Source: an uncultured Chitinophagaceae bacterium (GTDB lineage Bacteria > Bacteroidota > Bacteroidia > Chitinophagales > Chitinophagaceae). From it: 51,737 bases of DNA. The stretch covers positions 1-51,737 of the forward strand of contig CAIQDX010000021.1 of assembly GCA_903870685.1 (NCBI GenBank), given 5' to 3'. Within the stretch, counting starts at the first letter, position 1; every line of letters begins with the position of its first letter. This document shows positions 8,943 to 19,000 of this stretch, one piece after another. The notes under the pieces are model-generated. The model was not told where the DNA came from. It ran no database searches and saw nothing but the letters and a program-made list of their open reading frames with translations. A program made the position numbers and the translations under genes.

Positions 8943-10139
8943 ATGCTATTTAAAGATGTTATAGGATTAACTGATGTAAAACAACACTTAACTGAAATGG
9001 TTAAACAAAACCGTCTCAGTCATGCATTGTTGTTTTTAGGAAAGGAAGGAAGTGGTGCTTTGCCTTTAGCATTGGCGTTTGCACAATATGTGGTTAGTCA
9101 GCCGCAACCTTCGCCTGTTGTTGAAGATTTGTTTGGAGGATTTACTGCATTGGAAGCAACACCCACATTTATTCATCCCGACGAAATAGAATCTCTGCCT
9201 GCATTTCAGCGTGCCGAACAATTGATACATCCCGATCTGCATTTTTCTTATCCTGTTATTCCAAAGAAAAGTGGAGAAAAACCAATCAGCACAAATTATA
9301 TTAACGAGTGGCGAGAATTTATTAAAACCTATCCTTATGGAAATGTGTACGATTGGTTGCAATTCATCAGTGCAGAAAATAAACAAGGTAATATTACTGC
9401 CGACGAATGCAATGATATTATGCGCAAGCTGAACTTAAAAAGTTTTGAAAGCGAATACAAAGTTTTATTGTTGTGGATGCCCGAATATTTAGGTAAAGAA
9501 GGAAATAAATTATTAAAACTGATCGAAGAACCGCCACCAAATACACTATTCATTTTTGTTGCAGAGAATGATGAACAAATCTTACCAACCATTTTAAGTC
9601 GTTGTCAGTTAGTAAAAATTCCGATGCTGCAAAATAATGAAATTGAACAAGCATTAATTTCAAGAGCAAATACAGCTACCGATACTGCACATCAAATTGC
9701 ATCTATCTGCGAAGGCAATTATCGAGAAGCTTTACAATTATTACAACATGCCGAAGAAGATTGGCAAAGTTTATTGCGCGAATGGTTGAATGCAACATTA
9801 AAAGGCGGACCATTAGCACAAATAAAATTTACTGAAGAAGTAAGCAAGTTGGGAAGAGAAAAACAAAAACAATTTTTACGTTACTTCAATCATTTATTAG
9901 AACAAAGTATTCGAATAAAAATTTTAGGGGTCGATAATATTGCCTTGGCCTCTAACGAAAAAGATTTTGCACAGCGCTTAAACAAAATTGCATCCATTAG
10001 TCAACAGCGAGCCATCATCGAAGAATTAGATAAAGCTTCTTATTATATCGAACGTAATGCCAATGGCAAAATGTTGTTTCAGGCTTTGACGATTAAACTC
10101 TTTCATATCATCCAAAACAAAGTGGTTATTGCGGCTTAG
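8943..10139 (+). CDS. holB: DNA polymerase III delta' subunit (clamp loader)
   Basis: Clamp-loader subunit that helps load the sliding clamp. 398 residues. It opens with the family sequence DVIGLTDVKQHL and RLSHALLFLG. The P-loop is degenerate (GKEGSGAL, 33-40), as expected for delta', which does not hydrolyse ATP. An SRC motif appears in ILSRCQLVKIP near residue 219, and a C-terminal helical collar domain follows. Oddity: the stretch before HPDLHFSYPVI, where relatives carry four zinc-binding cysteines, has none here and is an acidic, Pro-rich segment instead. The next gene is the PSP1/RicT gene, a common Bacteroidetes neighbour. An intergenic repeat separates them, so they may not share a transcript. 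Confidence 0.92.
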   Translation: MLFKDVIGLTDVKQHLTEMVKQNRLSHALLFLGKEGSGALPLALAFAQYVVSQPQPSPVVEDLFGGFTALEATPTFIHPDEIESLPAFQRAEQLIHPDLHFSYPVIPKKSGEKPISTNYINEWREFIKTYPYGNVYDWLQFISAENKQGNITADECNDIMRKLNLKSFESEYKVLLLWMPEYLGKEGNKLLKLIEEPPPNTLFIFVAENDEQILPTILSRCQLVKIPMLQNNEIEQALISRANTATDTAHQIASICEGNYREALQLLQHAEEDWQSLLREWLNATLKGGPLAQIKFTEEVSKLGREKQKQFLRYFNHLLEQSIRIKILGVDNIALASNEKDFAQRLNKIASISQQRAIIEELDKASYYIERNANGKMLFQALTIKLFHIIQNKVVIAA

Positions 10140-10428
10140 GTTTTCTTTGGCAATAAATTCCTTATTTTTGAGTTTGAGGAAAAGAATTGTGGAACGAGCT
10201 GAAGTGCAGATGGCAGCGTTGGTTGCGTCGCACACTTGTACTGAAAATCGCTTATCATCATATAGAAAAGCAAAAATGTTGAGTCACTTTAATAACATAT
10301 CATCATAGTTCAACAGCGTTCAAAGCGTTGAAGTGAGTGACACAACAGCAGTTGACACAAGTACAAAAGTTCGTCCCATCTTTATTTTCTTCATTAATTA
10401 TTATCATTGAATACCTAACATTATTTAT
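10140..10428 (+). repeat. Dispersed intergenic repeat, locus 2 (two cores in inverted orientation)
   Basis: This 289-bp spacer between holB and the RicT gene holds a plus-strand core (GTTGCGTCGCACACTTGTAC, 10222-10241) and a minus-strand core of the diverged subtype (10327-10346 reads GTTGAAGTGAGTGACACAAC). Between them TATCATCATA occurs twice, and GTTGAGTCACT resembles a third, decayed core. The arms are about 85 bp apart. Confidence 0.75.
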
Positions 10429-11742
10429 ATGGGATGTGGATCATGTGGCACAAGTAAACCAGGCGGTTGCAAAAGCAACGGCGGTTGCAGCACAGGCGGC
10501 TGTAATAGGTTAAACGTGCATGACTGGTTAATGAATTTACCAATTGCAGATGCCGATGGCAATTGCAAAGTGGTTGAAGTAAGTTTTAAACAAGGAAGCC
10601 GAAAAGAATATTATCGTAATACAACTTTACAATATTTTGATAAAGGAGATTATGTTACCGTTGAAGGTATCGGTGGATTTGATGTAGGTGAAGTTTCTTT
10701 AACAGGCGAAATGGTTCGCTTACAAATGAAGAAAAAAAATGTGGATGAGTTTGGTGCTGAAATGAAAAAAATTTTAAGAAGAAGTACAGATAGAGATCTC
10801 GAAATATATCGTATCAGTAAAGATCGCGAACCTGCGGTACAAGCACGCAGCCGTGAGTTTGCACGCAATCTTGCATTACAAATGAAATTAAGTGAAGTTG
10901 AAATTCAAGCCGATGGCAAGAAAGCAACTTTCTTTTATACCGCTGATGATCGTGTAGATTTTCGTGAACTCATCAAACAAATGGCTGGCGAGTTTAAATT
11001 AAAAGTGGAGATGCGCCAAATTGGTATTCGTCAGGAAGCTGCAAAAGTTGGTGGTATTGGCAGTTGTGGAAGAGAACTTTGTTGCAGTACCTGGTTGAAT
11101 GATTTTAAAAGTGTGAATACTACTGCAGCACGTTATCAAAATTTATCAATCAATCAAACAAAATTAAGCGGACAATGCGGTCGCTTGAAATGTTGTTTGA
11201 ATTATGAACTCGATACTTATTTAGATGCCTTGCAACATTTTCCCGATAATGCCGATTCATTCGAAACAGCAAAAGGAACTGCATTCTTAATTAAGAAAGA
11301 TATTTTCAAAAATTTGATGTGGTATATTATTCAGGGTGGAACAAAACATTATCCGTTAACTATTCAACGCGTAAAAGAAATTAAACGTTTGAATGCACAA
11401 GGCATTAAACCTGAAGAATTAGAACCTGTTGATGTTACAACGGGCAAACCAAAAGAAATTGAACCGCAGTTTGTAGATGTTGTTGGACAAATAAGTTTAA
11501 AGAGTTTAGAGAAGAATGATAAAAGAAGACAACAAGAGGCAAGGAATCAAGATTCGAGAATTCAAGGTTCAAGAAATCAGGATAACAGAAACAAACCTCC
11601 TCAGCAACAACGAGGACCTCAACAACAAAGACCACAACAAAATAGTGGTCAACAGCAAAGACCTGTTCAACAAAGGCCGCCACAAAATCGTCCACCAATG
11701 AACAGACCACCACAACCACCAAGAGAAGATAAAAAAGATTAA
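10429..11742 (+). CDS. PSP1-domain protein, RicT/YaaT homologue
   Basis: RicT-type proteins bind an iron-sulfur cluster and, in Bacillus, work in a complex that adjusts mRNA processing and development; the role in Bacteroidetes is unclear. 437 residues. It has a Cys/Gly-rich N-terminus (Cys3, Cys6, Cys14, Cys20, Cys25), the PSP1 C-terminal domain, and the conserved cysteine set in GSCGRELCCSTW and GQCGRLKCCLNYE. The last 70 or so residues are a low-complexity Gln/Arg/Pro/Asn tail that is not part of the family core. Reading frames opposite this tail are artefacts of its composition. It follows holB, a common arrangement in this phylum. Confidence 0.92.
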   Translation: MGCGSCGTSKPGGCKSNGGCSTGGCNRLNVHDWLMNLPIADADGNCKVVEVSFKQGSRKEYYRNTTLQYFDKGDYVTVEGIGGFDVGEVSLTGEMVRLQMKKKNVDEFGAEMKKILRRSTDRDLEIYRISKDREPAVQARSREFARNLALQMKLSEVEIQADGKKATFFYTADDRVDFRELIKQMAGEFKLKVEMRQIGIRQEAAKVGGIGSCGRELCCSTWLNDFKSVNTTAARYQNLSINQTKLSGQCGRLKCCLNYELDTYLDALQHFPDNADSFETAKGTAFLIKKDIFKNLMWYIIQGGTKHYPLTIQRVKEIKRLNAQGIKPEELEPVDVTTGKPKEIEPQFVDVVGQISLKSLEKNDKRRQQEARNQDSRIQGSRNQDNRNKPPQQQRGPQQQRPQQNSGQQQRPVQQRPPQNRPPMNRPPQPPREDKKD

Positions 11743-11837
11743 TTGTATTTATAGAAAACATTTTTTGTTTTTCGATGTTTTTTGAATGGAAAATATTTTC
11801 TATGAATTCTGTCATGAGTAAGGCAATCAAATAGATT

Positions 11838-11845
11838 TACTTTTG
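11838..11845 (+). promoter_or_regulatory. -7 box (TACTTTTG) upstream of the exporter genes
   Basis: TACTTTTG matches TAnnTTTG. It sits 31 bp before the ATG of the first exporter gene, implying a short leader. No clear -33 TTG was found. Confidence 0.45.
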
Positions 11846-11876
11846 TTGAGAAATTTTATAGTTAATATATTTTTTC

Positions 11877-12650
11877 ATGGAACAAAAAGATAATACTGAA
11901 GCAAAAGAATTAGGATCGCTTTTATTAGAAGTTGGTGTTTCGCTTTTAAGTTCGGGAGCAAGTTGCAGCAGGATAAGAATTACCATGAGAAGATTTGCTA
12001 CAGCTTTTAATTATGCAGCACATATTTCTATTGCACCGAAATCAATCTCATTAACATTAAAAGATAAAGAAGATAATGCCATCTTTAATGGCATGCTTAG
12101 TACTCCATCGCAAGGTGTAAATTTTAGAACTATTTCCGGCATCAGTAGATTAAGTTGGCGAGCAATAGAAAATAAATTATCTATTCAACAGGTAAGAGAC
12201 GAATTAAACGAATTGCTTGCCCTGCCTCATTATCCGCGAATCATCATTTTATTTTTTGTAAGTCTTGCCGGTGCTGCATTCTGTTATTCGTTTGGTGGTA
12301 ATTTAGTAGAAATGCTCATAGCATTTGGTGCAACTTTTTGTGGATTGTTTGTACGACAAGAAGCAGTTAAAAATAAATTCAATCCTTACATCAGCGTGTT
12401 TTTTGCTTCCTTGGTTGCATCCTTATTTGCCGGTGCATTTATTAAAGCAGGGTTGAACATAAACTTCGAACATGCTTTTGCAACATCAGTTTTGTTTTTA
12501 ATTCCGGGTGTTCCTTTAATAAATTCTTTTACCGATTTAATTGACGGCAATATTTTAAATGGATTGGTTAGAGGAATTAATGCATTAATGTTTTCGATGG
12601 CAATTGCATTTGGATTATTAATTGCTATGCTTATTTATAATTTGAATTAA
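11877..12650 (+). CDS. Threonine/serine exporter, N-terminal (ThrE/DUF1212) subunit
   Basis: Inner-membrane protein of the ThrE exporter family, which moves threonine and serine out of the cell. 257 residues. A soluble N-terminal part (about 1-115) carries the family features LLEVGVSLLSSGASCSRI and TISGISRLSW. About five hydrophobic segments follow, with a conserved polar stretch IPGVPLINSFTDLIDGN near 205. It covers only the first half of the fused exporters known from Corynebacterium. The second half is the next gene, two bases downstream, so they should be one transcript and one complex. Split versions are common in bacteria. Confidence 0.9.
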   Translation: MEQKDNTEAKELGSLLLEVGVSLLSSGASCSRIRITMRRFATAFNYAAHISIAPKSISLTLKDKEDNAIFNGMLSTPSQGVNFRTISGISRLSWRAIENKLSIQQVRDELNELLALPHYPRIIILFFVSLAGAAFCYSFGGNLVEMLIAFGATFCGLFVRQEAVKNKFNPYISVFFASLVASLFAGAFIKAGLNINFEHAFATSVLFLIPGVPLINSFTDLIDGNILNGLVRGINALMFSMAIAFGLLIAMLIYNLN

Positions 12651-12652
12651 TA

Positions 12653-13144
12653 ATGATGGATCCTATTTTGATATTAATAAAATCTTTTTGGTGCGGTTGG
12701 GCTGCATTGGGTTTTGGTATTTTATTTAATGTACCACCACGAACATTATTTCCACTTTGGATTGGTGGAGCTTTTGGATGTTTGATAAAATTTTGGTTAT
12801 TACAAATGAATGCAAGTGTTGTATTCGCATCTTTTGTTGGTGCTTCTGCCATTGGTATTTTAAGTGTGCCCATTGCACATGTTCGACATGTACCACCAAT
12901 GATATTTGCCATACCATCTGTGATACCATTGATTCCCGGCGTGTTTGCCTATCGCACTATGTTGGGTTTAATAAAATTAACCGGTACCATCGGAGCCGAT
13001 TATAATTCTATACTTTCCGAAACTGTAAATAATGGTGCTAAAACATTATTCATCATCATGTCGCTGGCATTGGGTGTTGCCATTCCCATGCATGTAATGC
13101 GAAAAGAATCTGTAAAAAAAATACGGTTTGGAAAAAGATTATAA
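12653..13144 (+). CDS. Threonine/serine exporter, C-terminal (ThrE_2) subunit
   Basis: 163-residue membrane protein with four or five hydrophobic segments and the family motif FAIPSVIPLIPGVFAYRTM near residue 85. That motif repeats the pattern IPGVPLINS of the preceding subunit, as expected for two homologous halves. Two start codons stand in tandem (12653 and 12656). Only two bases separate it from the upstream stop codon, which suggests translational coupling. The substrate is inferred from the family. It is followed by a dispersed repeat and a hairpin that could terminate both this gene and the convergent one. Confidence 0.88.
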   Translation: MMDPILILIKSFWCGWAALGFGILFNVPPRTLFPLWIGGAFGCLIKFWLLQMNASVVFASFVGASAIGILSVPIAHVRHVPPMIFAIPSVIPLIPGVFAYRTMLGLIKLTGTIGADYNSILSETVNNGAKTLFIIMSLALGVAIPMHVMRKESVKKIRFGKRL

Positions 13145-13146
13145 AA

Positions 13147-13210
13147 AATTTTTTTGTAGCAAGCTGATGAATAAAAATGATGCTTCGGTTGCGACGCACA
13201 CTTGTACAAC
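13147..13210 (+). repeat. Dispersed intergenic repeat, locus 3
   Basis: Starts with a T run and AAGCTGATGA, and ends in the core GTTGCGACGCACACTTGTAC (13188-13207). It lies immediately after the second exporter gene. Confidence 0.75.
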
Positions 13211-13257
13211 ATAGCTTTACTCAACAGAATGCTTCATAATTATTTTGATAAATAGAA

Positions 13258-13285
13258 AAGAGTTGAAAGTTTCAACTCTTTAAAA
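13258..13285. terminator. Bidirectional terminator hairpin between convergent genes
   Basis: AAGAGTTGAA (13258-13267) pairs with TTCAACTCTT (13271-13280). A/T runs lie on both sides, and the hairpin sits between converging genes ending at 13144 and 13304. Confidence 0.6.
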
Positions 13286-13303
13286 AATAGTTTGCTACTT
13301 CTT

Positions 13304-14128
13304 TTATTTTAGAGGGTTTTGTTTTGCATTTTTTTCCCAAGCATCAAAAACAGCAATTTCTTCAGGGGTTAATTTTCTTTTTAAAAACTCCGTTCTTTGT
13401 GAAAGCCAAGGTTGTTTATTCAAAATAAGCCAATCAATACGAGTAAAAGCACATTTTCCTGATTCATCAAATTCGCTTATAAATGGAATCATCCAATCTT
13501 CAATATCACACTGAAAATATGCAACAAGAATAGATTGTATATTTTTATCTGGATCATTTACAGTTCGTGTTTTTTTGATCCGTTTATAAGATATGCCCTC
13601 AATCAAAGTATCACTTAAGGCTATAGTACTATCTGTTATATTTTTATTGGTACTAACATTATTATTGATATAGCTGTGTAAATAAAAGTGATCTCCAACT
13701 CTTTTTATGGATGTATCAATATCCAAATATTTTCGTATAAAAAAACTATCTTTCGAAAAAGCCGGATATTCATAAAAAACGATGCTTTTATATTTTGGCA
13801 CATCTATACTGTCTTTTTTACGAACTGTATTTGAATATAACGGGTTAAATCTAAAATCAATAAATGTATATCCTACATCATAGAACTTTACTTTAGTTGT
13901 TGACTTATCTGTAGCAACATTATTAACTGTCGTATAATATATACCTGGTGAAGACACAATTGCCATACTATCTTTATAATAGATTTTAACCGATCCAGAA
14001 CCATTAACAAATTGATTTTTTGATGAATCGAAAAATAATGTCTGTTTGGTTAAAAGCCCGCAGTTTATACATTGAGCGATTATATTATTACTCAAGGTTA
14101 TAAATAGAAGAACCAATTTTATTTTCAT
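13304..14128 (-). CDS. Secreted protein of unknown function
   Basis: 274 residues that I do not recognise. A signal peptide (MKIKLVLLFITLSNNIIAQ) precedes CINCG, so two cysteines open the mature protein. The rest is rich in Tyr, Asp, Ser and Lys with alternating hydrophobic residues, which suggests beta structure. A helical segment, LTPEEIAVFDAWEKN, closes the chain. There are no recognisable catalytic motifs, no lipobox at the right distance and no membrane anchor. It lies 26 bp after the M3 peptidase gene in the same direction and could be read through from it, but nothing shows a functional link. Confidence 0.75.
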   Translation of the reverse strand: MKIKLVLLFITLSNNIIAQCINCGLLTKQTLFFDSSKNQFVNGSGSVKIYYKDSMAIVSSPGIYYTTVNNVATDKSTTKVKFYDVGYTFIDFRFNPLYSNTVRKKDSIDVPKYKSIVFYEYPAFSKDSFFIRKYLDIDTSIKRVGDHFYLHSYINNNVSTNKNITDSTIALSDTLIEGISYKRIKKTRTVNDPDKNIQSILVAYFQCDIEDWMIPFISEFDESGKCAFTRIDWLILNKQPWLSQRTEFLKRKLTPEEIAVFDAWEKNAKQNPLK

Positions 14129-14154
14129 AAAATCAAATTGGATTTTATAGGTAA

Positions 14155-15873
14155 TTACAACTTCTCCATCTCCTCGTTCACAAACTCCATCAATGTTTTA
14201 ATGTGAGCAGGCGACAGATCTAATTTTAATCCTGCTGCTGCATATAATTCGGGTAATGTTTTTGTTCCACCCAAACTCAAAGCATTTATATAATTCTGTA
14301 AAGCTTGCTGCGGATCTTTTTTGTATTGCGCCCATAAACCAATGGCACCTAATTGTGCAATGCCATATTCGATATAATAAAACGGCACTTCAAATAAATG
14401 CAGTTGACGTTGCCAACCAATTTTACGGTATTCATCCAATCCCGTAAAATCAATACTGTTGGTTGAGAATTCTTTTAATATTTCCATCCATCTATTTGTT
14501 CTTTCATCAACAGTATGTTTTGGATTTTCATACACCCAATGTTGAAATTTATCGATGATGGCAATCCATGGAAAAATAGTGATGGTTCTTTCGAGTTGAT
14601 GTTCTTTCGCACGTTTCAAATCTGCTTCATTATCAAAGAAACTATTCCAATGATACATCGAAAATAATTCCATACTCATACTTGCTACTTCAGCAATTTC
14701 CATCGGATATTCTTTGAAAGAACTCAACTCTAAATTATGCGTTAAGAAAGATTGAATAGCATGGCCACCTTCGTGTACCATCGTTGTAACATCACTCATT
14801 TGTCCGGCTGCATTCATAAAAATAAATGGTGCACCGCTCTCAGCTAACGGACAGTTATATCCGCCTGGAGCCTTGCCCTTCCTGCTTTCCAGGTCAAAGT
14901 GTTTTAACTCATTCATCTTCTTTAAACAATCTGCAAAGAATGGATTTAGTTCTTCAAAACACTTCACCGATTTTTCATACAAGTCCTTTCCATCAGTAAA
15001 AGGTTTTAATGCTTGCACGCCTTCGGGTTCTGCTTCCGTATCCCAAGGACGTAATTCCGTTAATCCTAATTTTTCTTTTTTCTTTTGATAAATTTTTTCA
15101 ATGATGGGTAACACATGCAACTTCACTGCTTCATGAAATTGAAAACAATCTTCTTTGCTGTAATCGAATCTTCCTAATTCAACAAACTTATAATCGCGGT
15201 AATTTTCGAAGCTTGCATTCTTTGCAACCTGATCTCTTTTTTCAATTAATTGAGAATATAAATTATGCATCGCATCTTTATCTTGCAATCTTCTATCCTG
15301 AATTTTTCTATAAACTTCTTCACGCAATTTCCTGTCATGACTTTCTAAAAATTTGGATGCTTGTTGCAAAGTATATTCTTGTCCACTTACTTCAACTGTC
15401 ATTTTTCCTGCAATGCCGCCATATTGTTGCTGCACCACACTTAGTTCTGCTTGCAACGGAATATTTTCTTCACGAAACAAATCAATATTCTTTTTTACAC
15501 TTCTCAAATACGTAAAGAATTTTTGTTGATCTAATTCTTTTGTGAATGGCGATGCAATTAATTTTTTATTCAACGCATCGGCATAAGTTTGAATCTTCGG
15601 TGAAATTTCCAACATAAAAAAAGTGAAAGAATCTTCGAGACTTTTATCGGTTGTATCGCAAGTCATTTTTATTTGTCGCCAGCAAGCATCTTCACTTACA
15701 ACAGCTTCCACTTCGCTCATATCTTTTAACCATTGTTCCAGATCGTTTTTCGAATCAATATTTCTATCCAACAAATTTTTGAAATACGGTTCTACATTTT
15801 CCCAAGTTGTTACAGTAAAATCTTTTGGTAAAAAAAATCTTTCTATCTTTTTTATATCTGCGCTTAATGTCAT
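14155..15873 (-). CDS. M3-family oligoendopeptidase (PepF type)
   Basis: Zinc metallopeptidase that degrades short peptides in the cytoplasm. From the ATG at 15873 it has 572 residues, normal for PepF. The zinc motif HEGGH lies at about 367-371 (His367, Glu368, His371), with the downstream Glu-containing helix EIAEVASMSMELF as usual in the family. The reading frame is open to 15942, but I prefer the internal ATG because the family begins around LSADIKKIERFFL and the 23 extra residues resemble nothing. No signal peptide from this start. A dispersed repeat lies just upstream. Confidence 0.92.
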   Translation of the reverse strand: MTLSADIKKIERFFLPKDFTVTTWENVEPYFKNLLDRNIDSKNDLEQWLKDMSEVEAVVSEDACWRQIKMTCDTTDKSLEDSFTFFMLEISPKIQTYADALNKKLIASPFTKELDQQKFFTYLRSVKKNIDLFREENIPLQAELSVVQQQYGGIAGKMTVEVSGQEYTLQQASKFLESHDRKLREEVYRKIQDRRLQDKDAMHNLYSQLIEKRDQVAKNASFENYRDYKFVELGRFDYSKEDCFQFHEAVKLHVLPIIEKIYQKKKEKLGLTELRPWDTEAEPEGVQALKPFTDGKDLYEKSVKCFEELNPFFADCLKKMNELKHFDLESRKGKAPGGYNCPLAESGAPFIFMNAAGQMSDVTTMVHEGGHAIQSFLTHNLELSSFKEYPMEIAEVASMSMELFSMYHWNSFFDNEADLKRAKEHQLERTITIFPWIAIIDKFQHWVYENPKHTVDERTNRWMEILKEFSTNSIDFTGLDEYRKIGWQRQLHLFEVPFYYIEYGIAQLGAIGLWAQYKKDPQQALQNYINALSLGGTKTLPELYAAAGLKLDLSPAHIKTLMEFVNEEMEKL

Positions 15874-15929
15874 TTGTAAAAATTTACTGCGAATGTAAGA
15901 TGAATGAAATAAAACCTGCTGAATATTGA

Positions 15930-16012
15930 ACAAAGCGTACAAGAGTGCGATTCTTTCACAAAAGAATCAGGGCAACAGGCGATGATATGAAATAAAAATA
16001 CTTGCCGCAAAA
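15930..16012 (-). repeat. Dispersed intergenic repeat, locus 4 (core interrupted by a hairpin)
   Basis: On the plus strand GTACAAGAGTGCGA (15937-15950) starts the inverted core, then GATTCTTTCACAAAAGAATC replaces part of the CGCAAC end. That inset is itself a small inverted repeat. The T/A-run end of the element is present near 16010. Confidence 0.6.
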
Positions 16013-16015
16013 AAA

Positions 16016-19000
16016 TTAACTGAACAAATATTCTACATCTGCTCTTGTTAAGCTCTTTACAAAACCTTCATCGTCAGTAATTAAATCTTTTGCAAGATTA
16101 CGCTTGCGTTCCTGCAGTTTTAAAATTTTATCTTCGACAGTATCGGTACAGATCATTCGATATGCGAAAATATTTTTTGTTTGACCGATGCGATGTGTTC
16201 TATCAATTGCTTGTTGTTCTACCGCAGGATTCCACCACGGATCAACAATATAAACATAATCGGCAGCGGTTAAATTTAAACCAACACCACCGGCTTTTAA
16301 CGAAATTAAAAACACACGACAATCATCATCGCTTTGAAAATGATTGATCGCTTTTTCTCTGTCAGCTGCCGAAGTACTTCCATCAAAATATTCGTAAACA
16401 ACTCCCAACTCTTTTAATTTTTCTTTGATCAATGCGAGCATTCCTAAAAATTGCGAGAAGATCAAAGCCTTATGGTTACTGATGTTTTCGGTAAGTTCTC
16501 TTCCAATTTCTTCTAACTTAACCGATACGTTTGGGAAACGTTCGGGTTCGTTTACAATTGCCGGACTATCGCAAATTTGTCTCAGTTTCATCAAGCCTTG
16601 TAAAATAGTTAACTGCGATTTTTGTACACCTTGCGTATCTACAACACCGAGAATTTTATCGCGATAATCGTTTCGGTATGCATCGTAAATTTTACGTTGT
16701 TCATCACCCATTTCGCAGAACAAAATCATTTCTTGTTTTTCAGGAAGATCTTTTGCAACCTGTTCTTTTGTTCGACGTAAAATAAATGGATATAATAATT
16801 TTCGTAAATGATCTTTCTGCTCTTTTTCACCAAACTTATCGATCGGTACAGAAAATTCTTGTTTAAAAAATTCTACACTTCCCAACATACCGGGATTTAA
16901 AAAATTCATCTGTGCGAAAATATCGAAAGTATTATTCTGCAATGGCGTACCACTCAAACATAAGCGGTTCTTGGCTTTCAGCAAACATGCTGCTTTGGTA
17001 ACTTTGCTTCCGGGATTTTTTATTGCCTGACTTTCATCCAAAATCACATAATCAAAATCAACTTCGATAAATTGTTTTATATCGCTTCGCAATGTTCCGT
17101 AAGTAGTGATGATGACATCAATATGATCCTGATAAATACTTTCTCTAATTCTTCCACCACCATGATGAATATAAAATGTGAGTGATGGTGTAAACTTTTT
17201 TATTTCATTTTGCCAGTTAAACATTAAAGTTGTTGGACAAACAACCAATGCTTTTAATGAACCTTGTTCTTCTCTTATGTGATGAATAAATGATAAAGCT
17301 TGAATCGTTTTTCCCAAACCCATATCATCAGCTAAGATGCCACCCCACTGCACTTCGCGTAAATAATTTAACCATTGAAAACCACTTTCCTGATAAGGTC
17401 GCAATACTTCTTTTAAATGAGCAGGTGCATCAATTGTTTTAATGGAATGATTAGATTTTAATCGTTCGTATTTTTCTTCCAATTGAATAGATAATTCTTC
17501 TTCATTTCTTTCGAGATACAATTCTTCAATCACACTGAAATGATATTTACTCAATTTCAATTGCGAAGTTTTTCCTTCACCCACTCGGAATAACAAAGAA
17601 TATTTTTTGATCCATTCTTCCGGCAATATTCCTAATGTGCCATCTGATAATGGAACAAACTGTTGTTTATTTTGTAATGCTTTTTTTACATCGGCAACAG
17701 TTACTTTTTGTTCGCCAAAAAGAATTTCAATTTTTGCATCAAACCAATCGGTATGCGAACTGATGAAAATTTTTGTGGACGGTTTTGCAGTGTTGAAACG
17801 GAAATTTTTTAATGCTTCGAAACCAAAAACAGGTATCTGCATTTCTTTCATCGCATCAACAAATAAAAAGAACCAATTATTTTTTAAAACATCAACACCT
17901 TTTAAAGCAAGCGAGTCACTTTCTAGCGGATGAATAAAATTAGAATGTAATGCTTCTACCTTTTGAACAAATTCTTTTTCAGCTTCTATGTTTCTCTGAA
18001 TTACCAATAATTTATCAGCTAAAGGCAAAACAATTTTTTCTTTATCACCTGCTTTAACATCGTAACCTTTATAATTAAACACCGGTTGAAAAACCAAGAA
18101 ATCCCCCTTTTCTTTTAAAATAACTTTTGCTTCGGGTATCAAACCTTTTACTTCTTCTTTTTTTAAATTACCAAACTGAACATTGTATTCTTTTGTAAGT
18201 GGTAAAACAAATTCGTGTAAACGCGCAGCCCATGTTTCTGCATCAATAATTAATTTACCGGTTGGTAAAAATTTTTCAATCACCATCACATCTTCGGTGC
18301 GTTGCCATGTATAAAATTGGTTGTGATATTGAAAGAATAAAGGTGCTTCACATTCGTTTTCAGTTACATTTAAATCAGCCAATGGCAACTTCACTCTGCA
18401 TTCAACTTCGTATTGATTGTTTAAATAATTGACAATAAATTCCGGAGCAATATAAAGCGCTGAAAACTCCGCCTGGCGAAGGTTTGAGGTATTGAATGTT
18501 TTTTTTGAAGGAAGATAAAAAGCGAAATTACTTTCGGCAAGATCTGCAAATAATTTTTTGAATTTTACAAGTAAGTATTCATTGATAAGATGTCTTGTTT
18601 CTTCGGGTAATTCATCATCATGTTGTTGAATAATATTTTCCCAAATGCCACTGAACGGTGAATTGCGATTCAAATATCGGTTTACTTCTGCCGGTAATAA
18701 TTTTCGAATCTGCTGCAATAACATTTTATCTTCTTCACTAAAGACTTCGGTGTTGATAAAACGACTGAGATCTAATTTTTCTACTTTACCTGTAAACTTT
18801 GCAAAGTCTTCATCGGCTTCACCTTGTACAGCTTCTATTTGTACATAAGGATATTGATCTTGATGTGTTGTTAATACAACACCCAACTTCATCGCTGATT
18901 TTTTGGATGCTTCGATTTCTTCTAAAACTAAAGGTTCATCAGATTTTTCAATTGATTCAAGATGAGCAGGTCGCGGACGAAGATCGTTTGATGTTGAACT

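Noticed and set aside
11435-11830. Val-rich minus-strand frame opposite the RicT tail
   Set aside because: It is the mirror of the Gln/Pro-rich coding sequence, with no independent support.
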